Below the pieces are notes generated by a model. It did no database searches, was not told the origin of the DNA, and saw only the letters and a program-made list of their open reading frames with translations. From Guptibacillus hwajinpoensis (GTDB lineage Bacteria > Bacillota > Bacilli > Bacillales > Guptibacillaceae), in assembly GCF_005144865.1 (NCBI RefSeq), contig NZ_SWFM01000001.1, positions 1,054,001-1,118,000 on the forward strand: a stretch of DNA of 64,000 nucleotides, read 5' to 3'. Below, one piece after another: positions 51,628 to 61,294 of this stretch. A program made the position numbers and the translations under genes. The stretch's first letter is position 1, and each line of letters opens with the position of its first letter.

Positions 51628-52620
51628 ATGTTAAAAAGTAGTCAATATATAGGTCCAGACGGTCGTGTACACACGAGAGGTCACAAAGTTCCATATTTAA
51701 ATTGTTGTTGTCCCACACGAAATATTGTTCGAGCGTATGTGTCAAATGAAAGTGATGGTACAGTGTCTGTGATCGATACTAGGGCGAATTTGGTGAGCGC
51801 TACTGTTTCTGTTGGGAACGCCCCATTTGGAGTAGCGATTACGCCAGATGGAAGCTGTGTGTATTGGACAAATAGGGATGATAATACAATGTCCGTGATT
51901 GATACGGTAACGAATATGGTGAGCACTACTGTTTCTGTTGGGGATGGCCCAATTGGAGTAGCGATTACACCAGATGGAAGTCGAGCGTATGTGACCAATT
52001 TTAATGATGATACAGTGTCCGTGGTCGATACGGGGACGAATATTGTGAGCACTACTGTTTCTGTTGGGGATGCCCCATTTGGAGTAGCGATTACGCCAGA
52101 TGGAAGCCGAGCGTATGTAACCAATCGGGATGATGGTACAGTGTCCGTAATTGATACGATGACAAATATGGTGAGCGCTACTGTTTCTGTTGGAACAAAC
52201 CCATATGGAGTAGCGATTACGCCAGATGGAAGCCAAGCGTATGTGGCAAATGAAAGTGATGGTACAGTGTCTGTGATTGATACGGGGACGAATATTGTGA
52301 GTGCTACGATTTCTGTTGGGACAAACCCATATGGAGTAGCGATAAAACCTGATGGAAGCCGAGCATATGTGACAAATCAAACTGATGGTACAGTGTCCGT
52401 AATCGACACGGTGACAAATATGGTGATGGTTACGACTTCTGTTGGGAATACTCCAAGATTAGTAGCGATAACACCAGATGGAAGCCGAGCGTATGTAACC
52501 AATTTTGATGGTACAGTGTCCGTGATTAATACGGTGACGAATATTATGTGCGATACCGTTTCTGTTGGGAATGCACCTTATGGAATTGCAATAGGGACGG
52601 TCTCTACAAATACAACTTAA
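51628..52620 (+). CDS. YVTN-repeat beta-propeller protein without signal peptide
   Basis: 330 aa. After a 30-residue leader that includes LNCCCPTRN, seven repeats of 41-42 residues follow, each of the form AYVTN-x-DGTVSVIDT-x-TNMVSATVSVG-x-x-P-x-GVAITPDGS, consistent with one seven-bladed propeller. The repeats are nearly identical at DNA level (126-bp period), which points to recent expansion or gene conversion. No signal peptide, lipobox or anchor is present. Propellers of this YncE-like type usually bind ligands or proteins; the Cys triplet at the N-terminus could anchor it, for example to spore layers, but that is speculation. ATG 51628 follows AAAGGAAG. Confidence 0.85.
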   Translation: MLKSSQYIGPDGRVHTRGHKVPYLNCCCPTRNIVRAYVSNESDGTVSVIDTRANLVSATVSVGNAPFGVAITPDGSCVYWTNRDDNTMSVIDTVTNMVSTTVSVGDGPIGVAITPDGSRAYVTNFNDDTVSVVDTGTNIVSTTVSVGDAPFGVAITPDGSRAYVTNRDDGTVSVIDTMTNMVSATVSVGTNPYGVAITPDGSQAYVANESDGTVSVIDTGTNIVSATISVGTNPYGVAIKPDGSRAYVTNQTDGTVSVIDTVTNMVMVTTSVGNTPRLVAITPDGSRAYVTNFDGTVSVINTVTNIMCDTVSVGNAPYGIAIGTVSTNTT

Positions 52621-52794
52621 TGGGAAAAATATACCTTAATAGCTTAGAGCTACTATTAACTATTTTGAACTTCAACAAGCTGCGTAAAAAGATATATTAT
52701 TTTAGAATCCTTTTTGTGGCGTATTTATATGTTGGAGTTACAATGATATAATCTTCAATTAAAGAGAGCAATTGTGGAATAATTAAATGACACT

Positions 52795-52826
52795 AAGAGC
52801 ATTTTCCTACAGGGAAGTTGCTCTTG
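52795..52826 (+). terminator. Terminator after the YVTN-repeat gene
   Basis: AAGAGCATTTTCC pairs with GGAAGTTGCTCTT (one bulge), followed by GTTCT. The intervening 52621-52794 shows no gene that I trust. Confidence 0.6.
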
Positions 52827-52984
52827 TTCTGTACAAGCAATTGAATAGGTTTTTGCATACCAATTTTAGTATATTTAACGTGCAGAAACGGTGGTACGAC
52901 AAATAAAAACGCCATCCAAATCACTCTGCAATTTCAGTGGCATTTTCTATTGTACTTCTACATTTTGGACTCAAAAACTGAACT

Positions 52985-53062
52985 ACTTAGCCATAGGAAG
53001 GCTCGCCTGGTCTTTTGTACTTATTGAGGAGCAGGACTGAATCATGAGAACCGCCTCCTACG
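52985..53062. repeat. Worn family A/D repeat
   Basis: CTCGCCTGGTCTTTTGTAC followed by ATCATGAGAACCGCCTCCTA resembles the right half of the MITE-like elements, and ACTGAACTACTTAG just before it resembles family D. Confidence 0.45.
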
Positions 53063-53077
53063 ATTAAAGCATAACGA

Positions 53078-53599
53078 TCACAAATACTTCTCCATCCGAA
53101 TATCAGACCACATTTTCCCCTGATAGTATGTAAATTCTTCTAGCCTCGCTATTTCCTTATAGCCTAATTTCTGATAGAGCGCATACGCCTTTGTATTAAA
53201 TTCAAATACACCCAGTTCAATACGATGAAGCCCTTGTTGCTTGATCTGCTTTTCTATGAAATTAATCGCCTGACGCCCTATTCCTTTCCCTCTAGCTGAT
53301 GGTTCACCAATCGTAATTCCGATCCAGGCGGTTCCCGGCTCTTCCTTGAATAGATGAGGTGGGTCAATCATATAGTTTATTTCTCCAACCAAATGATCGT
53401 CCAAACAGATCTGGAATAGTTCCTGGTATTTAAGACGCTCTTGAATGCCATCTAGCGTGATTGTCTCGCTTCTCTCTAATTCTTCTTTATTCTTGTTAGG
53501 GCGAATCAATGGCATTAACGCCGTATCATTTTCCCACCTGTTCAGAACTTCTACAAACAAAGAAGTGGGTTTCGTTAACTTAATAAATTTGATAGTCAC
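53078..53599 (-). CDS. GNAT acetyltransferase, RimJ/RimL-like
   Basis: 173 aa from GTG 53599, with AAAGGAG six bases upstream. FQICLDDHLVGEINYMIDPP, AWIGITIGEPSARGKGIGRQ (acetyl-CoA loop) and the closing HRIELGVFEFNTKAYALYQK are family hallmarks. Acceptor unknown. Single gene. Confidence 0.85.
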   Translation of the reverse strand: MTIKFIKLTKPTSLFVEVLNRWENDTALMPLIRPNKNKEELERSETITLDGIQERLKYQELFQICLDDHLVGEINYMIDPPHLFKEEPGTAWIGITIGEPSARGKGIGRQAINFIEKQIKQQGLHRIELGVFEFNTKAYALYQKLGYKEIARLEEFTYYQGKMWSDIRMEKYL

Positions 53600-53810
53600 G
53601 TGATGCTCCTTTCAATGGTCAGTGTGTGGATTTCATGAGTTTCTTTGTACAAACTACTTAAGGTCACTTCTATTATAAAATGAAAATGTATAACATACCC
53701 AATGTTTCGTGCTTATTGTTCTACTTGTCCAAACACTTCTTTTCAATTCTTTTGCAATCATTTTTTAAGGCTCTTTTCGTAGACATTGTTGCTATAAGAG
53801 GAGTGGTTGA

Positions 53811-53886
53811 TTTCCGCTCCAGTGAGGTCTCACCTGTCCCGCTAATCCCGCAGGAGTCGAGCACCTTCCGCTCCAATCAGCAAAGT
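53811..53886. repeat. Dispersed Bacillus-type repeat fragment
   Basis: CCGCTCCAGTGAGGTCTCAC, CTGTCCCGCTAATCCCGCAG and GAGTCGAGCACCTTCCGCTC belong to a repeat I know as common between genes of many bacilli. GC-rich against its AT-rich surroundings. No gene in 53600-54050. Confidence 0.5.
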
Positions 53887-54050
53887 GTGTCCTTTACACA
53901 AAAAAATCTTTCAAAAGCAACAGTCTTTTAGGAGCCTTTTTTAAAGAAGCCGTGACCAACTAAAACAGGTAGTAAGTATGTTCCTCTCTCCTAGTCTATA
54001 TTTAATATAATGAATGTTATGCAATAAGAGTCCTACTTTAAATACAAAAA

Positions 54051-54100
54051 AGCAATTCAATTAAGAACACAAAAGTTTGTACTCTAAAATTGAACTGCTT
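54051..54100. terminator. Family D inverted repeat, probable terminator of uspA
   Basis: AGCAATTCAATT faces AAATTGAACTGCTT across about 25 bases; on the minus strand it is followed by TTTTTTGTATTT. Lies just beyond the UspA stop. Confidence 0.6.
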
Positions 54101-54121
54101 AGTGTGTTGCTATGCTCTTAT

Positions 54122-54541
54122 CTATTTCACAATCAATACAGGACAATTGGCTCGTTTGGCTACCTTGTGACTGACACTACCTAAGACAAACTCCTGTAAT
54201 CCATTAAGTCCGCGACTTCCGATGATGACGATATCAAACTGGTTATCGTTTGCATACTTCACGATCACTGGACCTGGTTCTCCACGTAATACTTTAAGTT
54301 CGTATGATACACCTGCATCCTTAGCAATTCGCTCAACTTCACTCACCTGATCTTTACGTGAATCATTTACATCGACTGCATGCCAATGGGTAAGAACGTC
54401 ACTTTTTGCACGATCGACGTCTACAACATACACAACCTCGAGCTTAGAGCCTTCAGAACACTTCGCGATATTGACTGCATTTTCTGCGGCCCGCTTCGAA
54501 TGCTGTGAGCCATCGGTTGCTAGTAAGATCTTTTGGTACAT
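54122..54541 (-). CDS. Universal stress protein, UspA family
   Basis: 139 aa, one Usp domain. ILLATDGSQHSKRAAENAVN opens it; GEPGPVIVKYANDNQFDIVI and IGSRGLNGLQEFVLGSVSHK give the ATP-binding G-x2-G-x9-G-S/T loop. ATP-binding cytosolic dimer expected. It follows the SulP transporter by 15 bases on the same strand; SulP-UspA pairs are frequent in bacilli, where the UspA may tune the transporter. Confidence 0.92.
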   Translation of the reverse strand: MYQKILLATDGSQHSKRAAENAVNIAKCSEGSKLEVVYVVDVDRAKSDVLTHWHAVDVNDSRKDQVSEVERIAKDAGVSYELKVLRGEPGPVIVKYANDNQFDIVIIGSRGLNGLQEFVLGSVSHKVAKRANCPVLIVK

Positions 54542-54556
54542 AGTCGTTGCCCCCTG

Positions 54557-56008
54557 TCAATGAGATCCAAGCTTATTTGCTAACTTCCCTACTAATTCGG
54601 TACTATCCTCATTTAAACCTGTTACATTCACTTGTTTTCCGTTTGATTTAAATTTAGAGACAATCTTATCGACTGCAGCGACCGCAGAATCGTCCCAAAT
54701 ATGTGAACCACTTAAGTTGATTTCAACTTCTTCAACGTCAGCATCATCATACTGAAATTTATCGAGAAGTTCTGTGACGGAAGCAAAGAAGAGCTCTCCG
54801 TGTATCGAATAGATGATTCTTCCATCTTTTCTCTCTTCCTGAATACGAACGCGAGAGATTTTTGAAACAAAGAAAACAGAACTTAGAATAATTCCAGCAA
54901 AGACTCCTATCGCTAAATTGTGTGTTAACACCACGGTTAGAACGGTGATGATCATGACTGCTGCATCCGTTCTAGGTACAAGGTGAATTGTGCGAATGGA
55001 GTTCCAATCGAACGTACTAACAGCGACCATGATCATAACTCCGGCTAATGCAGCCATCGGAATTTGAACGACGATATCACCTAATACAACGATGAGAAAC
55101 ATCAGGAAAACACCAGCGACAAGCGAAGAAAGTCTTCCTCTCCCCCCTGATTTGATATTAATTATTGACTGACCAATCATTGCGCAGCCTGCCATACCAC
55201 CGAAGAAACCCGTGATAATATTTGCGATTCCTTGCCCTCTGCTTTCCGTATTTTTGTTGCTGTTTGTTTCGGTCGAATCATCTACGATCGAAGCCGTTAG
55301 AAGTGATTCCAATAACCCGACAATCGCTAGTGCAAGTGAATACGGGAAAATAATCATCATCGTCTCGAGGGTAAGAGGGATCTTCGGAATTAGAAAGATC
55401 GGGAGCGTTTGTGAAATGGTTCCCATATCCCCTACTGCCCGAATATCAAAATCCATCATGATGGTAACAATCGTCACCAAAACGATCGCAACGAGCGTAG
55501 AAGGGACAGCTTTCGTCACATACGGAAACAAATAAATAATAGATAACGTGACAACAACCAGGACATACATCACCCATATCTCATCAACAAAATGCTCAAG
55601 CTGAGATGTGAAAATGAGGATAGCCAGAGCATTCACAAAGCCTACCATGACAGATCTTGGAATGAACTTCATGTAGCGAGCTAACTTAAACAGTCCGAAG
55701 ATCACTTGAATAATACCAGTAAGAATCGTGGCCGCTAATAAATACTGAAGACCGTAATTTGCTACAAGGTCAATAAACAATAATGCCATAGCACCTGTCG
55801 CAGCGGAAATCATACCTGGTCTACCACCAACAAATGAGATGGTTACCGCAATCGTAAAAGAAGCATATAACCCAACCATTGGATCGACTCCTGCAATGAT
55901 CGAGAATGCAATAGCCTCAGGAATGAGGGCGAGCGCTACCACCAATCCAGATAATAGATCACCTTTAACTTTGCCAAACCACGATTCTCGATAGGTGGAT
56001 TGAATCAA
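54557..56008 (-). CDS. SulP-family anion transporter with C-terminal STAS domain
   Basis: 483 aa from TTG 56008 ([20 protein letters not shown]), behind AAGGGAGGG; an upstream open frame overlaps a repeat and reads as non-coding. Transport domain signatures: [60 protein letters not shown]. The STAS domain is at about 385-480 ([20 protein letters not shown]). Members carry sulfate, bicarbonate or other anions; the pairing with UspA and the marine/alkaline look of the genome would suit bicarbonate, but that is a guess. Confidence 0.9.
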   Translation of the reverse strand: MIQSTYRESWFGKVKGDLLSGLVVALALIPEAIAFSIIAGVDPMVGLYASFTIAVTISFVGGRPGMISAATGAMALLFIDLVANYGLQYLLAATILTGIIQVIFGLFKLARYMKFIPRSVMVGFVNALAILIFTSQLEHFVDEIWVMYVLVVVTLSIIYLFPYVTKAVPSTLVAIVLVTIVTIMMDFDIRAVGDMGTISQTLPIFLIPKIPLTLETMMIIFPYSLALAIVGLLESLLTASIVDDSTETNSNKNTESRGQGIANIITGFFGGMAGCAMIGQSIINIKSGGRGRLSSLVAGVFLMFLIVVLGDIVVQIPMAALAGVMIMVAVSTFDWNSIRTIHLVPRTDAAVMIITVLTVVLTHNLAIGVFAGIILSSVFFVSKISRVRIQEERKDGRIIYSIHGELFFASVTELLDKFQYDDADVEEVEINLSGSHIWDDSAVAAVDKIVSKFKSNGKQVNVTGLNEDSTELVGKLANKLGSH

Positions 56009-56079
56009 ACAAAACCCTCCCTTCACAGTTCTTGGTAGTATGTGCAAATGGGCAGCGCTAATACAATGCCTGGCGTGCT

Positions 56080-56119
56080 GGTGCCTGTCACCACCCGGTT
56101 TTGCTCGAATCATGTCGAT
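56080..56119. repeat. REP-like repeat, family B copy 3
   Basis: GGTGCCTGTCACCACCCGG followed by TTTTGCTCGAATCATGTCGA, matching the copies at 48726 and 63441 almost base for base. Confidence 0.75.
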
Positions 56120-56214
56120 TTCGCCCTATTTAATAGAAATTGGACAAGTATCTATGCCAACCCTATTCATTTTCATATGATGATAGAGATTCTATAAAGA
56201 AGAGAGGAAAACAA

Positions 56215-56811
56215 ATGACAAGTCCTGTATCAGGCTATATTACTGATAATCGAAACTTAGTAGGACGAAATGGTACACCAGACCTTTTTTATAATATTGA
56301 GGACAACCTTGCATTTGAAAGAGATCCCGAAAACCTCCTCTATCTCATATCATCACAGCAAATGCCTGCGATGATCGGTGGGTCCCTAGGCGATTTGAGA
56401 ATGTCGAAAGGATCGATTCGCGAACCTCATTGGCATACAAATTCATGGGAGCTAGTCTACCTAGCTTCAGGCTCTGCGACAGTAGGGATTCTCGATCCGA
56501 ACAACGATAAAGTAAGAAAATACAAACTTAAAAAAGCCGGTGAAACAGTCTTTATTCCAATGGGCTATTTACACTGGATTTCAGCAGATTCAGACGACAC
56601 CCAATTACTTCTATTCTTTAATAACGATCGATTTCAAACACAGGATGGTTCTAAAATGCTTACCCAAACCCCACTCGAGGTTTATGAACAAGCCTATAAC
56701 ATTGAGCCAAAGAAAATGAAAAAAGCGTTAGAACCAATCGAAGGACAAGGCGCGGTCGTTATCGGACCACCACCTTCTCTTTCAAGGAAAAGAAACAGAA
56801 AAAGACGATAA
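56215..56811 (+). CDS. Cupin-domain protein (oxalate-decarboxylase-like single cupin)
   Basis: 198 aa from ATG 56215, preceded by AGAGAGG. One cupin barrel: motif 1 IREPHWHTNSWELVYLASGS (His-x-His...Glu metal ligands) and motif 2 AGETVFIPMGYLHWISAD (second His). The resemblance is to the oxalate decarboxylase/spore-coat cupin group, which has two barrels; this one has a single barrel plus a basic tail (PPPSLSRKRNRKRR). Enzymatic activity is unproven. Single gene with its own terminator. Confidence 0.85.
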   Translation: MTSPVSGYITDNRNLVGRNGTPDLFYNIEDNLAFERDPENLLYLISSQQMPAMIGGSLGDLRMSKGSIREPHWHTNSWELVYLASGSATVGILDPNNDKVRKYKLKKAGETVFIPMGYLHWISADSDDTQLLLFFNNDRFQTQDGSKMLTQTPLEVYEQAYNIEPKKMKKALEPIEGQGAVVIGPPPSLSRKRNRKRR

Positions 56812-56815
56812 CGAG

Positions 56816-56872
56816 AATAAACCTTAGATAGACAGGTGAATGAAAAACACCTGGTCTCCCTAAGGTTATTTT
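56816..56872 (+). terminator. Terminator of the cupin gene
   Basis: AATAAACCTTAG pairs with CTAAGGTTATT around an inner hairpin CAGGTG/CACCTG; TTTT follows. Confidence 0.7.
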
Positions 56873-56948
56873 GATGGAACATAGATCGTGGTACAGTTCT
56901 CAATGATTACGTATAGCACAATGTTCTAACGATTAACTTGCCATTACA

Positions 56949-56995
56949 AAAAAACCAGGCAAACCATACATGAAGTATGCGCCCGCCTGGTTTTT
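56949..56995 (-). terminator. Terminator of the beta-glucoside operon
   Basis: AAAAAACCAGGC faces GCCTGGTTTTT across about 25 bases. On the minus strand it follows the GH1 stop closely and ends in a T run. Confidence 0.8.
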
Positions 56996-57014
56996 CAATC
57001 TTGTAAATCTAAAA

Positions 57015-58358
57015 TCAAACCTCAAACCATCCGTTCGTAATCGTCTGTCTATACCAATAATAGCTATCCTTTGGTGTACGCTCAAATGTCCGATAATTAA
57101 CATGGATGATTCCGAAGCGCTTTTCGAATCCAAATGCCCACTCGAAGTTATCTAGAAGGGACCATACGATGTAGCCTTTAATTGGTACACCGGATTTGAT
57201 CGCACGGTGTAACGCTGTCAGGTGTTGCTTCAAGTAATCGACGCGCTCCTTGTCATGAACTCTTCCATCTTCTACTTCATGGTTGTAACAAGCACCGTTC
57301 TCTGTGATATAGATCGGCACATCGCCATAGGTTTTGTGAAGATCAGTTAAGATGTTGTAGAAGCCGTCTGAATAAATTGGCCAGCCGATATCCGTTTTAC
57401 GATAATCTAACGGAATTTCTTCAACATCAAAAAGACCTTCGCCTTCTTTGTGTCGTCCGAGGCTACCTGTGTAATAGTTGATTCCCATGAAATCGATTGG
57501 CTGTGAAATCAGTTCAAGATCGCCATCCTCGAGTTTTAGCTTAGCATTATTATTTTCGAAAATAGCAATCAATTCTTCTGGATATGATCCTTTAAAGACT
57601 GGATCCATAAACCATTCTTTCTGCCACATCATCCCTCTCTTACATGCGTCGATATCTTCTTGTTCAGAACTGAATGGCTCTAACCAGCCCGTATTCGGTG
57701 CATATCCAATTTCACCATCCGGCAGAAGCTCTCTGAACGATTGTACCGCTTTTCCGTGAGCAACCATAAGATGATGGGCAACATCTACACCCGCTTGTAG
57801 ATCTGTTTTGCCTGGTGCATGAATGCCTAAGTAATTTGATAAGAAGGAAGCACACCATGGTTCATTGATCGTAATCCACTTAGAAACCTTGTTGCCGAAT
57901 TCTTTGAACATCGCGACAGCGTATTCATTAAAGGCGTCGATCGTTTCACGATTCTCCCAACCGCCTTTATCCTGAAGCACTTGAGGAAGATCCCAGTGGT
58001 AAAGGGTGATCATCGGTTCAATGCCATTCTCGATAAGCTCATCGATCAGATTTTGATAGTATGCTACTCCCTTAGGATTAAGCTCTCCTCTACCCTCAGG
58101 CATAACGCGAGGCCAAGAAATCGAGAAGCGATAGAGATCTACACCAAGGTTCTTAAGGTGCTTCACGTCTTCTTTATATAAGTGATAGCTATTGCATGCT
58201 TCGTCTCCATGGTCTCCGTTCTTTACATTACCAGGAGCATGGGAAAACGTATCCCAAATCGAAGGCGATCTCCCGTCTTCATTCGCTGCTCCTTCTATTT
58301 GATAGGAAGCCGTTGCAGCTCCCCACTTGAGCGTTTCTGGAAATTGAATCGTTGTCAT
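57015..58358 (-). CDS. GH1 beta-glucosidase
   Basis: 447-aa cytosolic glycoside hydrolase family 1, the normal length for BglA/BglB. The N-terminal signature FPETLKWGAATASYQIEGA is complete; acid/base Glu166 lies in WITINEPWC and nucleophile Glu353 in IYITENGAC. There is no phospho-sugar-binding S-x-K-x-Y context of the 6-phospho enzymes that I can see, which fits uptake by the ABC transporter (unphosphorylated substrate). Last gene of the operon with binding protein, permeases and LacI regulator, so it probably splits imported cellobiose or related beta-glucosides. Start ATG 58358 behind GGAGG. Confidence 0.93.
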   Translation of the reverse strand: MTTIQFPETLKWGAATASYQIEGAANEDGRSPSIWDTFSHAPGNVKNGDHGDEACNSYHLYKEDVKHLKNLGVDLYRFSISWPRVMPEGRGELNPKGVAYYQNLIDELIENGIEPMITLYHWDLPQVLQDKGGWENRETIDAFNEYAVAMFKEFGNKVSKWITINEPWCASFLSNYLGIHAPGKTDLQAGVDVAHHLMVAHGKAVQSFRELLPDGEIGYAPNTGWLEPFSSEQEDIDACKRGMMWQKEWFMDPVFKGSYPEELIAIFENNNAKLKLEDGDLELISQPIDFMGINYYTGSLGRHKEGEGLFDVEEIPLDYRKTDIGWPIYSDGFYNILTDLHKTYGDVPIYITENGACYNHEVEDGRVHDKERVDYLKQHLTALHRAIKSGVPIKGYIVWSLLDNFEWAFGFEKRFGIIHVNYRTFERTPKDSYYWYRQTITNGWFEV

Positions 58359-58388
58359 GGTTGGTATCCTCCTGTATTCAGAAGACTC

Positions 58389-59402
58389 TTACCTTTCAAT
58401 ACTAGATGATCGAATAACGAGTTCAGGATCCACTTTCACTGGATGGATCTCAACATTTCCTCGTATTAAATCATCCAACATGTAGGCAGCGAGCTTTCCT
58501 AACTTATGTTTGTCCTGTTTAACGGTCGAAAGAGGTGGATCGCTATAGCGACAAGACTCAATATCATCACAGCCGATCAATTGAATGTCTTCTGGAACTC
58601 TGACACCATGTTCTTTCATCGCTTTCAATGCACCAAGCGCCATCATGTCAGAAGCGGCGAACACGGCTTCTGGCCATTCATTACCTTGAAGAATTTTCTT
58701 CATTGAAAGGTAACCGCTTTCTTCAAAAAAATCTCCGTAGTGAATCCACTTCTCATTCAAAGGAAGACCGAACTGCTTCATCGCATCGATAAACCCTTCG
58801 TTTCGAATGCTAGAAATAAGCGAATCTTGTTTTCCACCAATGTATGCGACCTTTTTTACTTTGTTTAAATATAAATTCTCAACGACTTTCATGCCGATCT
58901 TGGCATTATCCGTCATAATATAACTGGAGTTTGGTCCTTCCAGCTTTAAATCGATTCCAATACAAGGAATCTCACTCTCTGCAATCTCACAAACAGCCTC
59001 TTCAATTTCATCACCGGCAACGATCAAGCATCCATCGACATGGAAATGCTTGCATCGTTCCAAGTATTTGCTTTCACCTTGGTAGATCTTCTCGTTTGAA
59101 AAGAGTAGGAGATCATAACCGAGAGCTCCTACTGCTTTCTTAAACGAGTTCACCACTTCATTAAAGAAAGGGTGCTTGAAATCAACGTTGATTTTACCTG
59201 CATAGATCAATCCGATTAAGTTAGATTTCTTAGTTGCTAGTGACTTAGCTGAAAATGTTGGCTGATATTTCGTATCTTCAATGATTTTATATACTTTTTG
59301 ACGAGTGGCCTCACTGATTCCACCGTAATTGTTCATAATCTTAGATACAGTCGCTGGAGATACCCCAGCCATTCTAGCGATATCTCTAATCGTTAAATTC
59401 AT
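58389..59402 (-). CDS. LacI-family transcription regulator
   Basis: 337 aa from ATG 59402 (NLTIRDIARMAGVSPATVSK), with AAGGAG ten bases upstream; the ATG at 59411 touches that site. The helix-turn-helix is at residues 2-24, the hinge/minor-groove helix follows (KSLATKKSNLIGLIYAG) and the sugar-binding domain has VFAASDMMALGALKAMKEHG and VRVPEDIQLIGCDDIE. It lies inside the beta-glucoside operon and should bind the GAAACCGGTTTC palindromes near 62684 and 62809, releasing them when the sugar is present. Confidence 0.92.
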   Translation of the reverse strand: MNLTIRDIARMAGVSPATVSKIMNNYGGISEATRQKVYKIIEDTKYQPTFSAKSLATKKSNLIGLIYAGKINVDFKHPFFNEVVNSFKKAVGALGYDLLLFSNEKIYQGESKYLERCKHFHVDGCLIVAGDEIEEAVCEIAESEIPCIGIDLKLEGPNSSYIMTDNAKIGMKVVENLYLNKVKKVAYIGGKQDSLISSIRNEGFIDAMKQFGLPLNEKWIHYGDFFEESGYLSMKKILQGNEWPEAVFAASDMMALGALKAMKEHGVRVPEDIQLIGCDDIESCRYSDPPLSTVKQDKHKLGKLAAYMLDDLIRGNVEIHPVKVDPELVIRSSSIER

Positions 59403-59477
59403 TCCGTTCATCTCCTTAGCAAAACCGCTATCGTGTTCTCATTCAATTGTATCAAAACACGGTGTGGAGAGACGCGA

Positions 59478-60317
59478 TTATTTAACGGATCCTTCAGTAA
59501 TACTTGAAATAAACCACTTGTTGAAAATAAGGAAAATAACAATCAATGGCACCGTCGCCCAGAATACGCCTGATAGCAACATTCCGAAATCAACTCGGAA
59601 CGCATTGTTTAGAGAAGCAAGAGCAACCTGTAGCGTGTAGGAAGAAGGATCACGCAGAACAGTGAACTGCCATAGGAATTCTCCCCAAACTAATGTGAAG
59701 ACAATAATTCCTAGCGTTGCAAAAGCAGGCTTGATAATCGGAAGCACGATGCTCCAATAGATTCTGAAGTTCGAACAACCGTCAAGCTTCGCGGCTTCAA
59801 TCAATTCATCAGGAACGGATTCACTGATATATTGACGCATCAGGAAAATACCTAGTGGATTGAGCAAGAACAAGACTCCCGCTCCCATCAACGTATCAAG
59901 CCACCCAAGTTGGGAAATGAGATAATACTGTGGAATCAATCCCAGTTGCGGCGGAATAACCATCGTTAACAGAATCAAAATGAATAAAAAGTTTTTACCA
60001 GGGAACGTAAATTTAGCGAACGCAAATCCTGCTAAAGAACTGATAACCAAAACGGCTGCGGTCACAACGGTACATAGTAGAATCGTGTTCCACATCGCCT
60101 GGAAAAACGGAATCGTATCGAGCACTTTTTGGAAGTTCTCGACTAGCTTTCCACCCGGTAGCAATGTCGGTGGAATGGAGTTATAAGCAGCACTCGGCTG
60201 CGTAGCCATCACAAACATCCAGTAGAACGGGAAGAGAGAAAAGAGAGAAGTAAATATTAATATAAGATAGATCGGTAACGTACCAGCTTTGGATTGATTC
60301 TTACGTTTTTGTTTCAT
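59478..60317 (-). CDS. Sugar ABC transporter permease (MalG/AraQ type)
   Basis: 279 aa, six helices. The MalG-type start (LPIYLILIFTSLFSLFPFYW) and the EAA loop (DELIEAAKLDGCSNFRIYWS then IVLPIIKPAFATLG) are clear. It follows the partner permease after three bases. Together they form the membrane channel for the sugar-binding lipoprotein; the ATPase is not in the operon, as usual for CUT1 importers that share MsmX-like ATPases. Confidence 0.92.
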   Translation of the reverse strand: MKQKRKNQSKAGTLPIYLILIFTSLFSLFPFYWMFVMATQPSAAYNSIPPTLLPGGKLVENFQKVLDTIPFFQAMWNTILLCTVVTAAVLVISSLAGFAFAKFTFPGKNFLFILILLTMVIPPQLGLIPQYYLISQLGWLDTLMGAGVLFLLNPLGIFLMRQYISESVPDELIEAAKLDGCSNFRIYWSIVLPIIKPAFATLGIIVFTLVWGEFLWQFTVLRDPSSYTLQVALASLNNAFRVDFGMLLSGVFWATVPLIVIFLIFNKWFISSITEGSVK

Positions 60318-60320
60318 TAC

Positions 60321-61274
60321 TTACACTCCTCTCTTCTTCTTGCTACCAAGTCCTGATGTTAACCATGTGTTGATCGCTGCAGCACCAATAATGATGATAA
60401 GTAGCAGTACTGCTGTAGCAGATGCTGTTCCGAATGAGCCAAGGTTGAAGGCATCACGATACAAGTACATGACAACTGTCATCGCTTCATCGCGACTAAA
60501 TGCAGACGAACCTAAGAACACCGTTGGTTCCGCAAATAGTTGAAGTGCTCCGACTGTTGACATAAACACAGTTAAAAGAATGAATGGCTTCAATAACGGA
60601 ATTGTGATGTAGATGAACTGCTCCACTTTGTTCGCTCCATCAATGGTAGCAGCTTCATATAGGTCTTTCGAAATACTTTGCAAACCAGCTAGATAGATAA
60701 TCGTGTTATAACCGACCCAACGCCAGAATACCATCAGGGCAATTGCAATTTTCGCACCCCATTCAGATGTCTTCCAGCTAACAGGATCCGCTCCGAACAA
60801 GCCGATAACATAGTTCGCGAGTGCGGTTTCGTTACTACTAAAGAACACTCCAAACACGAGGGCAACGGCAACCATTGACGTAATATACGGCATGAAAATC
60901 GTTACTCTGAAGAAATTGGTGAAACGGATTACGGCTAGATTAAGGAAGTAGGCGAGTACAATCCCTACAATTAATTGTGGGGCCGTGCCCATTAAACCGA
61001 TGATGATCGTGTTATATAAAGACTTCCAGAATAAAGGATCTTGTAGAACGACTGTAAAATTACTAAGACCTACAAACTCCATTTCCCCAAGACCGTTCCA
61101 CTCTTGAAAAGCAAGAACAATACTGAATGCGGCTGGGTATAAGCCAATGATCCCAAACACAATAAAGAATGGTGCAACATATAGATAGCCTGAAATCATA
61201 TCTTTCGTCTTTTCAGACATTTTACTAGCTTTGGTTTTTGAACGAGCTTTCGTTTGCTTCTGCACATCCTCCAA
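60321..61274 (-). CDS. Sugar ABC transporter permease (MalF/AraP type)
   Basis: 317 aa from TTG 61274, eight bases after GGGGAGG. A basic N-terminus (KQTKARSKTKASKMSEKTKD) precedes six helices (YLYVAPFFIVFGIIGLYPAA). The EAA loop reads KDLYEAATIDGANKVEQFIY and ITIPLLKPF. First permease of the beta-glucoside operon, 69 bp after the binding-protein gene, with a hairpin in the gap. Confidence 0.92.
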   Translation of the reverse strand: MEDVQKQTKARSKTKASKMSEKTKDMISGYLYVAPFFIVFGIIGLYPAAFSIVLAFQEWNGLGEMEFVGLSNFTVVLQDPLFWKSLYNTIIIGLMGTAPQLIVGIVLAYFLNLAVIRFTNFFRVTIFMPYITSMVAVALVFGVFFSSNETALANYVIGLFGADPVSWKTSEWGAKIAIALMVFWRWVGYNTIIYLAGLQSISKDLYEAATIDGANKVEQFIYITIPLLKPFILLTVFMSTVGALQLFAEPTVFLGSSAFSRDEAMTVVMYLYRDAFNLGSFGTASATAVLLLIIIIGAAAINTWLTSGLGSKKKRGV

Positions 61275-61294
61275 AGAATTAACCTCCCCAAAAG

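Noticed and set aside
51742..52380. Long antisense frames (up to 212 aa) opposite the YVTN-repeat gene
   Set aside because: They mirror the 126-bp coding repeat, have no ribosome site, and their product is a low-complexity Ile/His/Arg-rich shadow.
51740..52600. Regularly spaced repeats resembling a CRISPR array
   Set aside because: The 126-bp repeats are in frame and encode beta-propeller blades; there are no unique spacers and no cas genes.
53680..53931. Plus-strand frame of 83 aa
   Set aside because: Overlaps a dispersed GC-rich repeat and has no ribosome site.
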